Shown here piece by piece: positions 9,672 to 17,589 of a stretch of 64,000 nucleotides of DNA. The position numbers and the translations under genes were made by a program. Position 1 is the stretch's first letter. Each line of letters starts with the position of its first letter. The notes beneath the pieces were generated by a model that was not told where the DNA came from, did not search any database, and was given only the letters and a program-made list of their open reading frames with translations. The stretch is from positions 248,001 through 312,000 of the forward strand of contig MAAO01000008.1 of the NCBI GenBank assembly GCA_002163155.1, read 5' to 3'. This DNA comes from Halobacteriovorax marinus (lineage in GTDB: Bacteria > Bdellovibrionota > Bacteriovoracia > Bacteriovoracales > Bacteriovoracaceae).

Positions 9672-10394
9672 TTAGTATTTAGCTGCAAGATTCGATAACT
9701 TTTCCATCGCTTCCTTTCTTATTCTTATCATCTCACCACTATTTCTCATTTTAATGATAGCAGCGTTTATTCTAGGAATAAGTTCTCCATGTTTCTTATG
9801 AACATAGTGATAGAGAGGTCTTTTGCTAAGGGGAGGATTGAGTGCCTGTACTTTCTGATAACCTAACTTATTGACTTGAATAATACCATTAAACCTGGCC
9901 GTAATAATCACATCTACTTCACGTTCATTTAGAACACGAATAAGTTCTAAACTGTGCTTTAAAATTTTTAATTTCTTAAAACCTTTAGTACATATCTCAG
10001 CGTGCTTAACTCCCCTAACAATTCCAATTCTTAAATGCCTTAAATCTTCACAGCTTTTAATTTGATAAGTCTTTATCGAGAATACTGAAGGTTCTATATA
10101 GTTGATTGGAGTAGGAACTCTTAGCAAGTTCGGATAAACTTCTCCAACTTTCCATATTCGATGAACTTCGCCATCAGAAAAACCACCACTAGACTGAATA
10201 AGCGCCCTCTCTCCAGACAAGAGCATGAAGCTCACTGGTATTTGAATACTCTTATATACTCTCTTTAAAATTTCTGCTCCTACTGCCTGATCAGGCGTAT
10301 CAACAATTTGTGAAAAAGATAACTTCAGAACTTCCTGACATTGGATGTTTATTGAGAGGAGTAAGAATAGAGCTGCCAATATTTTTTTTTGCAT
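9672..10394 (-). CDS. Orphan periplasmic amino-acid-type binding protein (SBP family 3)
   Basis: A 240-residue protein with a signal peptide (MQKKILAALFLLLSINIQC). The fold markers of family 3 binding proteins are present: N-terminal beta strand 'LKLSFSQIV', central 'LRHLRIGIVRGVKHAEICT', 'NEREVDVIITARFNGIIQV' and C-terminal 'INAAIIKMRNSGEMIRIRKE'. In transporters this family delivers amino acids or small organic acids to ABC permeases, but no permease or ATPase gene is nearby. Proteins of this kind may instead be stand-alone sensors. Ligand unknown. Confidence 0.75.
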   Translation of the reverse strand: MQKKILAALFLLLSINIQCQEVLKLSFSQIVDTPDQAVGAEILKRVYKSIQIPVSFMLLSGERALIQSSGGFSDGEVHRIWKVGEVYPNLLRVPTPINYIEPSVFSIKTYQIKSCEDLRHLRIGIVRGVKHAEICTKGFKKLKILKHSLELIRVLNEREVDVIITARFNGIIQVNKLGYQKVQALNPPLSKRPLYHYVHKKHGELIPRINAAIIKMRNSGEMIRIRKEAMEKLSNLAAKY

Positions 10395-10578
10395 TACCTT
10401 CTACTTTAAGTAAGGTTAATAATACGATATTTATTTACTCTAATAATCATATTAACTTAAGTATGTTGATGAAGTATTTATTTTAGGTTCAATATAACCT
10501 AAAGATAGCATCATTTCCCTAGTCTTTGTTCACTATGAATAATGCAAGAGTTTGCCAATTTCGGCAAATAAACAGAAA

Positions 10579-10692
10579 CTACTTAACAAACTTAGATCGA
10601 CCATGAACTTCCTCAGGTAATTTGATATTCCACTTCTTTAATTGATACTTACTAAAAATGAAACGTCCAATTTCCGTTGCTCTAGTAACCAT
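10579..10692 (-). CDS. Possible 37-residue overlapping ORF or frameshifted tail of the metallopeptidase
   Basis: This ORF is too short for the track. An ATG at 10692 overlaps the end of the metallopeptidase gene by 11 bases and opens a 37-residue frame, 'MVTRATEIGRFIFSKYQLK' and onward, with coding-like composition. AGGA lies only about four bases before the ATG, which is close for a good ribosome binding site. It could be a coupled small gene, or the true C-terminus of the upstream protein displaced by one indel near 'IRKYGY'. Confidence 0.35.
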   Translation of the reverse strand: MVTRATEIGRFIFSKYQLKKWNIKLPEEVHGRSKFVK

Positions 10693-12022
10693 ATTTCCTA
10701 ATAAGATATTCCAGATCTAAGTCATTCATAGGAAAATGATCTTTAAGAAAAGCTTCCGTTTTTCCACCACTTACATTTTGGTGATAGAAGGTTCTAATAT
10801 CTGAATCTAAATTAGAATTTCTAATTAAACTCTTTTTAATTCTATTGTAATGATTTGAACTTAGAGACCGCTTAGCATACTTCTCCATCTCATTAAAAAG
10901 ATAAGCTGTCGTCTGCTCACTTAACCACTCCCATGGACCAGAGAGGGAGTATGGACTTACAACATGGCCTTCTCTAATTGCGTCACTATTCATACCAAAT
11001 ACATTTATCTTCGTTCGCCACTCGTTCATGCTCTGCTTATCTAAGATATAACTAAATCTTGTAGGTTCAGTATAGGTAGGAGAAATGAATTCAAAAAATT
11101 GATCAAAGAAAGAATCTTTAACTCTAGCAGTAAACCCAAAAAGAGAAATGAGATTATGAAAGTGACTGATGTCATAATCTTTGGCAATTAAATAGCGATT
11201 AATATTTTCGACAGAGTAATCAACTCTATACTGATAACTATGGGAGAGCTCATGCGCCAGCACCCCTAACATATAGGTCTTATTCAAACTTGCTGTCTCA
11301 GAGAATACAATGAGTGTAGGATTAAATCCCATGTACATTCCTAGAGTGGCTCCAGAGAGATCACTCTGTGCTCTAAAATAGACATTCTCTTCCATCGCCA
11401 CAATTCTTAGAGCAGGATTAACTGCCCCTTTTATAAATTGATCTTTAAATAAAGTCTTAACTAAATCTAAGAATCCCTGAGCAATGGCCTCAGTAAAATT
11501 ATATCCCCTTTCTACTAATATCACGCGGTAATTTACATAGAGCTCACTTTGAATACTTATGAGCTCTCTAGACTTACCTTGCAATTTCCAATCAAGGTGA
11601 CCGGGAATATTTTTTAAATCTATCTGCTCAAGTGATTTATCATAAGGAGATTTATCATAGACATTTAGGATTCCATCACCATCTATATCCAGATCACCTT
11701 CTCTAAATTTTCCAGAGTATTCATCAATGACGTAATCTTTAATTCCATCGCCATCAGTATCTCGAACCGCTAGGACCCAAAGGTTGTGATCAGGAGTCCC
11801 ATTCTTAAATGATAGGAATTCTGTAAAAACTTTCTTTTCGTGCAATTCAAAACTTTCAACAAGAATTTTAACTTGCTCTATTTCACCTCTTGTCACTAAT
11901 CTTGGACTCGGTGAATTTGTATAGAAAATATTAACTAGAAATTGATGAACATTCCTACTATTTCCGGCCATAGCGGATGTAGTCAATTGAAAAAAGAGGA
12001 TGCATAGAAGCTTGAATTTCAT
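10682..12022 (-). CDS. Secreted zinc metallopeptidase-like protein with DxDxDG calcium-type repeats
   Basis: A 446-residue protein with a signal peptide ending near 'SAMA'. Residues 85-125 hold 'DTDGDGIKD' and 'DIDGDGILNVYDKSPYD', like thrombospondin type 3/EF-hand calcium loops. At about residue 257 'LAHELSHSYQYR' supplies an HExxH zinc-protease signature; 'EWLSEQTTAYLFNE' about 110 residues later could provide the third (Glu) ligand of a gluzincin-type site. Exported, probably periplasmic or secreted. Close named families are not obvious. In a predator such an enzyme could attack host proteins, but that is inference. A short overlapping ORF follows at its 3' end. Confidence 0.68.
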   Translation of the reverse strand: MKFKLLCILFFQLTTSAMAGNSRNVHQFLVNIFYTNSPSPRLVTRGEIEQVKILVESFELHEKKVFTEFLSFKNGTPDHNLWVLAVRDTDGDGIKDYVIDEYSGKFREGDLDIDGDGILNVYDKSPYDKSLEQIDLKNIPGHLDWKLQGKSRELISIQSELYVNYRVILVERGYNFTEAIAQGFLDLVKTLFKDQFIKGAVNPALRIVAMEENVYFRAQSDLSGATLGMYMGFNPTLIVFSETASLNKTYMLGVLAHELSHSYQYRVDYSVENINRYLIAKDYDISHFHNLISLFGFTARVKDSFFDQFFEFISPTYTEPTRFSYILDKQSMNEWRTKINVFGMNSDAIREGHVVSPYSLSGPWEWLSEQTTAYLFNEMEKYAKRSLSSNHYNRIKKSLIRNSNLDSDIRTFYHQNVSGGKTEAFLKDHFPMNDLDLEYLIRKYGY

Positions 12023-12243
12023 AGATCTTATTTATAGGCTTTTTTCTTTAAGATGACATATAAATAAAGACTTCTATGTATTTTTTCCAATTAGTTAAAG
12101 CCTATTTTTTTGATATGTATAGCTTATGACAACTTAGAATATTTACAATTTTTAGTTATATACCATAACTACTTATAATTTAATGATTTTTGTAGAGAGA
12201 ATTTACTACTTCATTAAAAAAATCTAAAATTTAATTAAAACTA

Positions 12244-12948
12244 TTAATTTCTAATTCTACTACAGCCATCAGTATGAGAGTTAAATACATCCAAGAATTT
12301 AGGATACTTTTTCAAAAACTTCCTACCAAAATAAACTCCTAGATGATGAGACTTATTAAATACTTTTCCATAAGACGACATAGAGAGATTAGTATTTTTT
12401 AAAGCATGCTTAAAAACTTCTTCATTTTCCATGTAAAATTTAATTCGAGATTTTGCCAAAAGTAATAACAGTTTATCTGCAGTAGCATTATGACCTTTTG
12501 ACTTGAAACCATTTACATCAAGCCAGTTCAATACATTTGAGTTCATGCGAGCACTCACAACATGCAGATTTTTAATTTCTTTTTTTGTTATTTTAGAAAA
12601 CCTTTGTTTTAAATAGAAGAAATACCAATCTTGATTGATAAATACTTTAGAATGAATTGCAAACTTATCTCTCTTTTTACTATGGGAAGCAGAGAAGAAA
12701 GCGTCTAGTTCTCCCATTTCGGTATTCACCTGTGCTCTCATCCATGGTTGAATCTTTATCTCATACTTTTGTCCCATCTTATCTAAGACACAAGTTAGAG
12801 CATCAACACCAACCCCTACAAGCTTATCATCTTCAAAGTAATGATAGGGGGCCCAATTTTGAGTTCCCAATCTAATAACGCCTGGCCGCAGCTCACCGGC
12901 AAAGAGATTGGAATGAAGAACTAATATAAGAAACGTAATTAAGTACAT
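12244..12948 (-). CDS. Orphan periplasmic binding protein (SBP family 3)
   Basis: A 234-residue protein with a signal peptide (MYLITFLILVLHSNLFA). The start of the mature domain 'IRLGTQNWAPYHYFEDDKLVGVGVDALTCVLDKMG' is typical of family 3 binding proteins, followed by 'YEIKIQPWMRAQVNTEMGELDAFFSAS'. No ABC transporter gene is adjacent. It is divergent from the porin gene. The ligand is unknown; a sensory or scavenging role is possible. Confidence 0.75.
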   Translation of the reverse strand: MYLITFLILVLHSNLFAGELRPGVIRLGTQNWAPYHYFEDDKLVGVGVDALTCVLDKMGQKYEIKIQPWMRAQVNTEMGELDAFFSASHSKKRDKFAIHSKVFINQDWYFFYLKQRFSKITKKEIKNLHVVSARMNSNVLNWLDVNGFKSKGHNATADKLLLLLAKSRIKFYMENEEVFKHALKNTNLSMSSYGKVFNKSHHLGVYFGRKFLKKYPKFLDVFNSHTDGCSRIRN

Positions 12949-13049
12949 TGTTCTATATTATTAAAAACTCTATTTATTTCAACTAACAAAGGAATCAATA
13001 TTTTAATTTTAACTAAAGAAAACCTTCATATATCTTAAACAAACTTCAA

Positions 13050-13078
13050 TTTACACGAATCCCCATTTTGATTATAAT
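13050..13078 (+). promoter_or_regulatory. Sigma70-type promoter of the porin operon
   Basis: TTTACA and TATAAT separated by exactly 17 bases, ending 42 bases before the porin start codon. The -10 is a consensus match and the -35 has one deviation. AAGGAT precedes the start codon as ribosome binding site. Confidence 0.65.
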
Positions 13079-13120
13079 TTTGTTTCAGTAGTCAAACACT
13101 TCTACAGCAAGGATCTTTAG

Positions 13121-14281
13121 ATGATGAAAGTGATAGTTATTACGAGTCTGTTAATAATGAACATAACTGCAACAGCACAAACAAATAAAGAATTAGAACG
13201 AAGACTAAATATTTTAGCCGTTGAAATCTCTCAAATGAAAGAAACAAAAACAGGCTTTGGGAATACAAGAATTGGTGGCTACGGCGAATTTACTTACACT
13301 AATATTCGTCATGAGGATGAAACAGGGAAGACAGTTGCCAACGGTACCAATCCAGAAGCTGACGCACAGAGGTTCATTCTCTATATTGCTCATGACTTCT
13401 CTCCCAAGTGGAAGCTTAGTTCAGAAATTGAAATTGAACATGTAAATCAAATATTCTTGGAACAAGCGACCATCGACTATATTCATTCTGATGCGATCAA
13501 CTTTCAAGTAGGCTTAATGCTCATTCCCGTTGGGATAGTAAACTTATATCATGAACCGACTTCATTCTTAACAGTAGAGAGACCTGAAATAGAAAGTAAA
13601 ATTATTCCTTCAACATGGCGAGAGAATGGTATCTCTTTCTTTGGAAAAAACCATAAACTAAATTACCGTCTTTCCTTAGTAGGCGGAATACTCGCTTCAG
13701 GATTTAGCTCTGATGGAGTTCGTGGTGGTCGCCAGAAAGGAGCACAGGCCGAAGCACGAGATCTTGCTTGGGTGGGACGTCTAGATTATCAAATTGTAAG
13801 TAATGCCGTTCTAGGGGCCTCAGCATACATTGGAAAAGCTGGTGGTACCAATACTGATGTCTCTCATAAAATTTATGAACTACATTTTGATGGAACCTTT
13901 GCAGGCTTCCACACTCGTGTTTTTTACACTATTTCATCTTTAGGAAACACAACGCAGCTTAATAATGAATTAGGGAAAACAGGAAGTGCAGCTGTAGGTA
14001 AGAAAATGACAGGTTACTACGCGGAACTTGGATACAATGTACTACGAAATATCACAGACTGGTCCTTACTTCCCTTTGTCCGTTACGAAAAATATAACAC
14101 ACAAGACGAAGTTGAAGCGACATTCACAAAAGACAAATCTAAAGATAGGACAAATACTATTTTAGGTATTAATGCTAAGCCTATTGAAAGTATCGTCTTT
14201 AAGTTTGATTATACAATGGCGAAGAATAAAGCAAAGACTGGTCAAGATGCTTGGAGACTAGGGTTTGGATGGAACTTCTAA
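13121..14281 (+). CDS. Outer-membrane porin-like protein
   Basis: A 386-residue protein with a signal peptide (ITSLLIMNITATA), a short predicted coiled coil ('NKELERRLNILAVEISQMKE') and then alternating strands ending 'AWRLGFGWNF' with the C-terminal aromatic residue typical of beta barrels. 'VGLMLIPVGIVNLYHEPTSFLTVERPEIE' resembles phosphate-selective/OprP-like and related porins. It starts an operon with an FMN-binding protein (overlap of 13 bases) and a four-helix membrane protein. The N-terminal coiled coil may contact peptidoglycan. Substrate is unknown; the neighbours suggest iron or electron transfer. Confidence 0.75.
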   Translation: MMKVIVITSLLIMNITATAQTNKELERRLNILAVEISQMKETKTGFGNTRIGGYGEFTYTNIRHEDETGKTVANGTNPEADAQRFILYIAHDFSPKWKLSSEIEIEHVNQIFLEQATIDYIHSDAINFQVGLMLIPVGIVNLYHEPTSFLTVERPEIESKIIPSTWRENGISFFGKNHKLNYRLSLVGGILASGFSSDGVRGGRQKGAQAEARDLAWVGRLDYQIVSNAVLGASAYIGKAGGTNTDVSHKIYELHFDGTFAGFHTRVFYTISSLGNTTQLNNELGKTGSAAVGKKMTGYYAELGYNVLRNITDWSLLPFVRYEKYNTQDEVEATFTKDKSKDRTNTILGINAKPIESIVFKFDYTMAKNKAKTGQDAWRLGFGWNF

Positions 14282-14766
14282 CTTATATATTACTTATATT
14301 TTTCTCACTACAAGTCAAGGCCTCGGAGGATCCAATCCTTCGTCTTGAATTTTTTCAAAAACACGAAGATTGTATAATTGAAAGAAAATATATTTATCTA
14401 GATAGAGAAATTAAAACTATATATGAAAGAGAAATCAATCAAGCTTTTGAAAGTTCAATCATTAAGCGTTATCAAATGAATTGTCTTGGTCAAATATCAA
14501 AAGTCTACATTCTAAGTGATCGAGTAAGAAGTCACTACCAAACACTCTTAATTCAAATCTCTAAAGAAAGAATACAAGTATTAGAAGTACTAAAGTTCTC
14601 CGAGCCTCAAAAATATCAGGCCCCAAAATCGTGGTACCATAAATTCGTCACCAGAAGTGACTCTGAAATTTTTAACATAGATGCCGTTACTGGAGCAACC
14701 TTAACGAGATACTCAACTATGAGAATGGCCAAAAAGGCACTTTTTTTGGAATCAAAGAATCTTTAA
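14269..14766 (+). CDS. Exported FMN-binding domain protein
   Basis: The track starts this ORF at a TTG (14251), but ATG 14269 begins a good signal peptide (MELLTYILLIFFSLQVKA) and overlaps the porin stop, so about 165 residues. The C-terminal motif 'IDAVTGATLTRYSTMRMAKKAL' matches the FMN_bind domain, where a Thr in the S/TGAT motif accepts FMN covalently (as in RnfG, NqrC, NosR-like proteins). No ApbE flavin transferase gene is in the window. The protein probably relays electrons in the periplasm. It is coupled to the porin gene and followed after three bases by a membrane protein gene. Confidence 0.72.
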   Translation: MELLTYILLIFFSLQVKASEDPILRLEFFQKHEDCIIERKYIYLDREIKTIYEREINQAFESSIIKRYQMNCLGQISKVYILSDRVRSHYQTLLIQISKERIQVLEVLKFSEPQKYQAPKSWYHKFVTRSDSEIFNIDAVTGATLTRYSTMRMAKKALFLESKNL

Positions 14767-14769
14767 ACT

Positions 14770-15183
14770 ATGACTAAGTTAGAAAAGCAAATTCTTCTTG
14801 TCTCAATTTTTGCTACGACAATTACCGGGATCCTAGTATATCTACTTAGGGAATGGGGAAATGTGGAAACACTTCTTGGACCGGAAGCAAACCCATTCTT
14901 AACTCACGCCCAGGGATTACACTACCTTTTCACTCCTTTTTTTATTTTAAGTATAAGTTTAATTTTTAAACAACATGTTTATGAAAAAATTCAATCATCA
15001 GAGAAAAGACGAATCAGTGGCTTTACTATGGTTTCTTTATATCTAATGATTATTGTTTCTGGACAGATACTACTCTATATTACGGAAGTAAACTTCACGT
15101 ATTATGCTCGTTATGCACACCTATTGCTAGGGAGCTGGTTCGCACTAACCTTTTTACGTCACCTCGTTCTTAGATTTTCATAA
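14770..15183 (+). CDS. Four-helix inner-membrane protein, possible b-type haem carrier
   Basis: A 137-residue protein with about four hydrophobic segments. Histidines lie in or near the membrane segments: 'FLTHAQGLHYLFTPFF' and 'YARYAHLLLGSWFALTFLRHLV'. The arrangement recalls small cytochrome b561/DUF4405-like electron-transfer proteins. Encoded three bases after the FMN-binding protein, it is a natural membrane electron donor for that flavoprotein. This is inference from topology and context; no named family is certain. Confidence 0.5.
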   Translation: MTKLEKQILLVSIFATTITGILVYLLREWGNVETLLGPEANPFLTHAQGLHYLFTPFFILSISLIFKQHVYEKIQSSEKRRISGFTMVSLYLMIIVSGQILLYITEVNFTYYARYAHLLLGSWFALTFLRHLVLRFS

Positions 15184-15272
15184 GATATTTTCTTAAAAAT
15201 TTCTCATGTCAAAGATAGCTCCTTTTTTTTTTTAATTTCACAGTAATATGCACCCATTTCGTAAACAAACGA

Positions 15273-15301
15273 TTGATAAGCAAAATGATATTTATTATTA
15301 T
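15273..15301 (+). promoter_or_regulatory. Promoter of first bacterioferritin gene with overlapping Fur-like box
   Basis: TTGATA and TATTAT are separated by 17 bases. Within this region TGATATT-T-ATTATTA (15286-15300) matches 12 of 14 positions of the 7-1-7 Fur box TGATAAT-N-ATTATCA and overlaps the -10. Chance matches are more likely in AT-rich DNA, so the Fur assignment is tentative. Confidence 0.45.
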
Positions 15302-15334
15302 TAATAGTAAGTCACTAATCAATGGAGAAATTAT

Positions 15335-15820
15335 ATGAAAGCAAATAGTAAAATCATATCTGCTTTAAATGACGTCCTAGTCAGGGAGCTAACGGCAATT
15401 AACCAATACTTCCTGCATGCAAGGATGCTTGAAAACTGGGGGTTAGACAATATAGGAGGACTAGAATATAAGGCCTCTATAAGGGCAATGAAGGATGCTG
15501 ATGAGCTAATAAAGAGAATCCTCTTTCTCGAAGGACTGCCAAATTTACAAAAGCTAAATAGAATTAAAATTGGGCAAAATGTAGAAGAAATTCTTAAAGT
15601 TGATCTGGAAGAAGAAAATGAAACAACAAAGGAAATTAGAGTTCACATTGAATTTTGTGAAAAAGAACAAGACTATGTAACGCGAGATTTATTTAGTTCA
15701 TTACTAAGTAACTCAGAAGAGCATGTAGACTGGTTAGAAACTCAGCAAGATCTTGTGAAATCAACAGGTGTCAAAAACTATATACAATCACAAATAGATC
15801 TAGATAAATCCGGACATTAA
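15335..15820 (+). CDS. bfr: Bacterioferritin subunit, haem-type, with degraded ferroxidase site
   Basis: A 161-residue bacterioferritin, clear from 'LTAINQYFLHARM', 'RILFLEGLPNLQKL' and 'EEHVDWLETQ'. Bacterioferritins form 24-subunit iron-storage cages with haem between subunits. Numbering matches E. coli Bfr without gaps. The haem ligand Met52 is present. Of the six ferroxidase ligands, E18, E94 and H130 remain, but E51 is Ala, H54 is Asp and E127 is Ser, so the di-iron site should not work. The convergent neighbour has the opposite pattern. The two are expected to co-assemble, as in two-subunit bacterioferritins of other Proteobacteria. Confidence 0.93.
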   Translation: MKANSKIISALNDVLVRELTAINQYFLHARMLENWGLDNIGGLEYKASIRAMKDADELIKRILFLEGLPNLQKLNRIKIGQNVEEILKVDLEEENETTKEIRVHIEFCEKEQDYVTRDLFSSLLSNSEEHVDWLETQQDLVKSTGVKNYIQSQIDLDKSGH

Positions 15821-15872
15821 TGAATTAAGAATTATGAGTTTCACTTATTTAAAGTGAAGCTCTTAGTTCATT
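15819..15872. terminator. Bidirectional terminator between the two bacterioferritin genes
   Basis: An extended imperfect inverted repeat, with inner arms TTTCACTT / AAAGTGAA and outer arms AATGAA..TTAAGA / TCTTA..TTCATT. It fills the 55-base gap between the convergent stop codons. Confidence 0.65.
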
Positions 15873-15875
15873 CTA

Positions 15876-16343
15876 TTAACTAGCAGACTGTAAGTAATTT
15901 TGAATACCTACTTTTTCTATTAATTCTAATTGGATTTCTAACCAATAGATATGATCACTTTCAGTGTCTCTTAATAATTGACTTAGAAGATCTCTAGAAA
16001 CAAAATCAGTTTCTGCCTCACATAACTTTATCGCATCTTTAAGTTCTCTAGCATTTTCTAATTCATAGTCAAGTTCAAATCGAATCATTTCTTTTACATC
16101 ATTGCTGACTTTAAAAGGTTTTCTTTGACTTAGATTTGCTTCCCCTTCAAGAAATAAAATTCTCTCCATCAAGAGAGAAGCATGATTAGTTTCATCCTGC
16201 ATTTCATGATTAATACGTGTGTATAATTTCTCAAGACCTTGATCTTGATAAATGCGTGAATGGAGAAAGTAAATATCCATTGCTGTTATTTCTCCAGTAA
16301 GTAATTCATTTAAAACATTTATGATTTTGGTATTCCCCTTCAT
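15876..16343 (-). CDS. bfr: Bacterioferritin subunit, ferroxidase-type, lacking the haem methionine
   Basis: A 155-residue bacterioferritin ('RILFLEGEANL', 'DFVSRDLLSQLL', 'HIYWLEIQLELIEKVGIQNYLQS'). The ferroxidase ligands E18, E51, H54 and E94 are all present, and the last pair is E128-x-x-H131 because of one extra residue in 'RDTESDHIYW'. The haem-ligand position 52 is Thr instead of Met, so it should not bind haem by the usual bis-Met mode. This is the mirror image of the convergent gene at 15335. Role: rapid Fe(II) oxidation and storage in a mixed cage (inference from known BfrA/BfrB-type pairs). Confidence 0.92.
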   Translation of the reverse strand: MKGNTKIINVLNELLTGEITAMDIYFLHSRIYQDQGLEKLYTRINHEMQDETNHASLLMERILFLEGEANLSQRKPFKVSNDVKEMIRFELDYELENARELKDAIKLCEAETDFVSRDLLSQLLRDTESDHIYWLEIQLELIEKVGIQNYLQSAS

Positions 16344-16364
16344 ACAAATCCCCTTTTGACTTAC

Positions 16365-16383
16365 ATATAATTATCATTTTATC
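16365..16383 (-). promoter_or_regulatory. Fur-like half site upstream of the second bacterioferritin gene
   Basis: On the minus strand GATAAAATGATAATTATAT contains a perfect left arm TGATAAT but a poor right arm. It lies 22-40 bases before the start codon. It parallels the better Fur-like box of the partner gene; weak by itself. Confidence 0.3.
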
Positions 16384-16592
16384 CTACTCAGACATTAGAA
16401 ACTAATAAATAAGAAAACTTATGTTTGAAAAACAAAGTTAAAAAATATTTAACTAAGATAATGATGAGTACAACAAATCTCTGAGTCCTAGAAATGGTGT
16501 TATAAATTATTTTTATAATAGCGATTCGTATAACTTATTTGTTTAATAACTACCCTTAGGTTATTAATTTCTCTAACGAAAGGAGAGATTTT

Positions 16593-17498
16593 ATGAAATT
16601 AATATTTAAAAATTTAAGTCTAACACTAACAGGTCTTTTTACTATGATAAGTGTGACAACAGTTTTGGCATCCGATAATAGTTACACCCTTGATACAAAA
16701 GTTTGCCCTAGTATTCCTCAAAAAATTCTAGTGATTGATCAAAAGTCAGGTTGGTGGGCCGGAGACGGAGGAGACTTTGGACTTAATCTCATGAATGCTT
16801 GGAAGGTAGCCTGTGAGGGAGTTATAAACTTCGAGTATAGGCACAGAACTTACGGAAATGGATCTTACACTGGTGGAAATTTTGGAAGTTTTGGATCACA
16901 AGTTAATGAACCAACTGATGATGGAGAATTTCCAAAAGACCCCTGGAATACTTACTCTCAAATTTGGCTACTATCAGGAGGTGAGGCCGATAGTGTTGAT
17001 CTTAGAACAACTACAAAATTGTGGAAGAGATACCAGAGTGGAATTAGTAAAAGTGGAGCGAATATATTTATCGGAGGAGGCTTTGGAAATGTCTATCACG
17101 CCAATGCTCTAACTAACGCTCTAGGACTTGGTTCTATGTTTATTGCTGACCGTGAGGCCCATGAGTACCCAACACCTAGCTCTGGTGTCAATGCGACAGC
17201 TTATATCAAAAGAGAAGACAAACTTAACACTATGCACCCACTCTTTGAAGGAGTTGATCAGTTAGTTGGAGATCTGCAAGTAGGGTCCTATAAAATGGTA
17301 AGTGATCACTTAACAACTAGTAGTAGCATTCAAATTCTCACTAATAATCCTCTAGGAAAACCAGTCATAGGAATTGTGAAAAGAGAAACTCAAAAGATGA
17401 TCTTTGATGCCGGAGTTCACAGAACATATGGAATCTTAGCGGGAGAAAAAGGAACATTGAGATACTTACAAAATATAGCAGTGGTTCTAGCAAAATAA
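16593..17498 (+). CDS. Secreted protein, possibly glutamine-amidotransferase-like fold
   Basis: A 301-residue protein with a signal peptide (up to 'VTTVLA') and an upstream GGAGAG ribosome binding site. Alternating strand/helix blocks ('KILVIDQ', 'SQIWLLSGGEAD', 'GANIFIGGGFGNVYHANALTNALGLG', 'NTMHPLFEGVDQL', 'KPVIGIVKRE') suggest a Rossmann-like class I amidotransferase/ThuA-type fold; the 'HPLF.GV' and late 'RYLQNI' elements fit that picture. No catalytic Cys-His pair is apparent. Function unknown. It has its own strong terminator, so it is a single-gene unit. Confidence 0.5.
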   Translation: MKLIFKNLSLTLTGLFTMISVTTVLASDNSYTLDTKVCPSIPQKILVIDQKSGWWAGDGGDFGLNLMNAWKVACEGVINFEYRHRTYGNGSYTGGNFGSFGSQVNEPTDDGEFPKDPWNTYSQIWLLSGGEADSVDLRTTTKLWKRYQSGISKSGANIFIGGGFGNVYHANALTNALGLGSMFIADREAHEYPTPSSGVNATAYIKREDKLNTMHPLFEGVDQLVGDLQVGSYKMVSDHLTTSSSIQILTNNPLGKPVIGIVKRETQKMIFDAGVHRTYGILAGEKGTLRYLQNIAVVLAK

Positions 17499-17515
17499 AA
17501 AGAAAATTAGTTAAT

Positions 17516-17570
17516 GGATACTTTTGAGTTTACTACGTTCAAGTTACTCAGACTCAAAAGTATCCTTTCT
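17516..17570 (+). terminator. Strong hairpin terminator
   Basis: GGATACTTTTGAGT / ACTCAAAAGTATCC, a perfect 14-base stem followed by TTTCT. It starts 18 bases after the stop codon of the 16593 gene and lies before the convergent gene at 17590, so it may serve both strands. Confidence 0.75.
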
Positions 17571-17589
17571 AAAGAAAATTGATCTCTAA

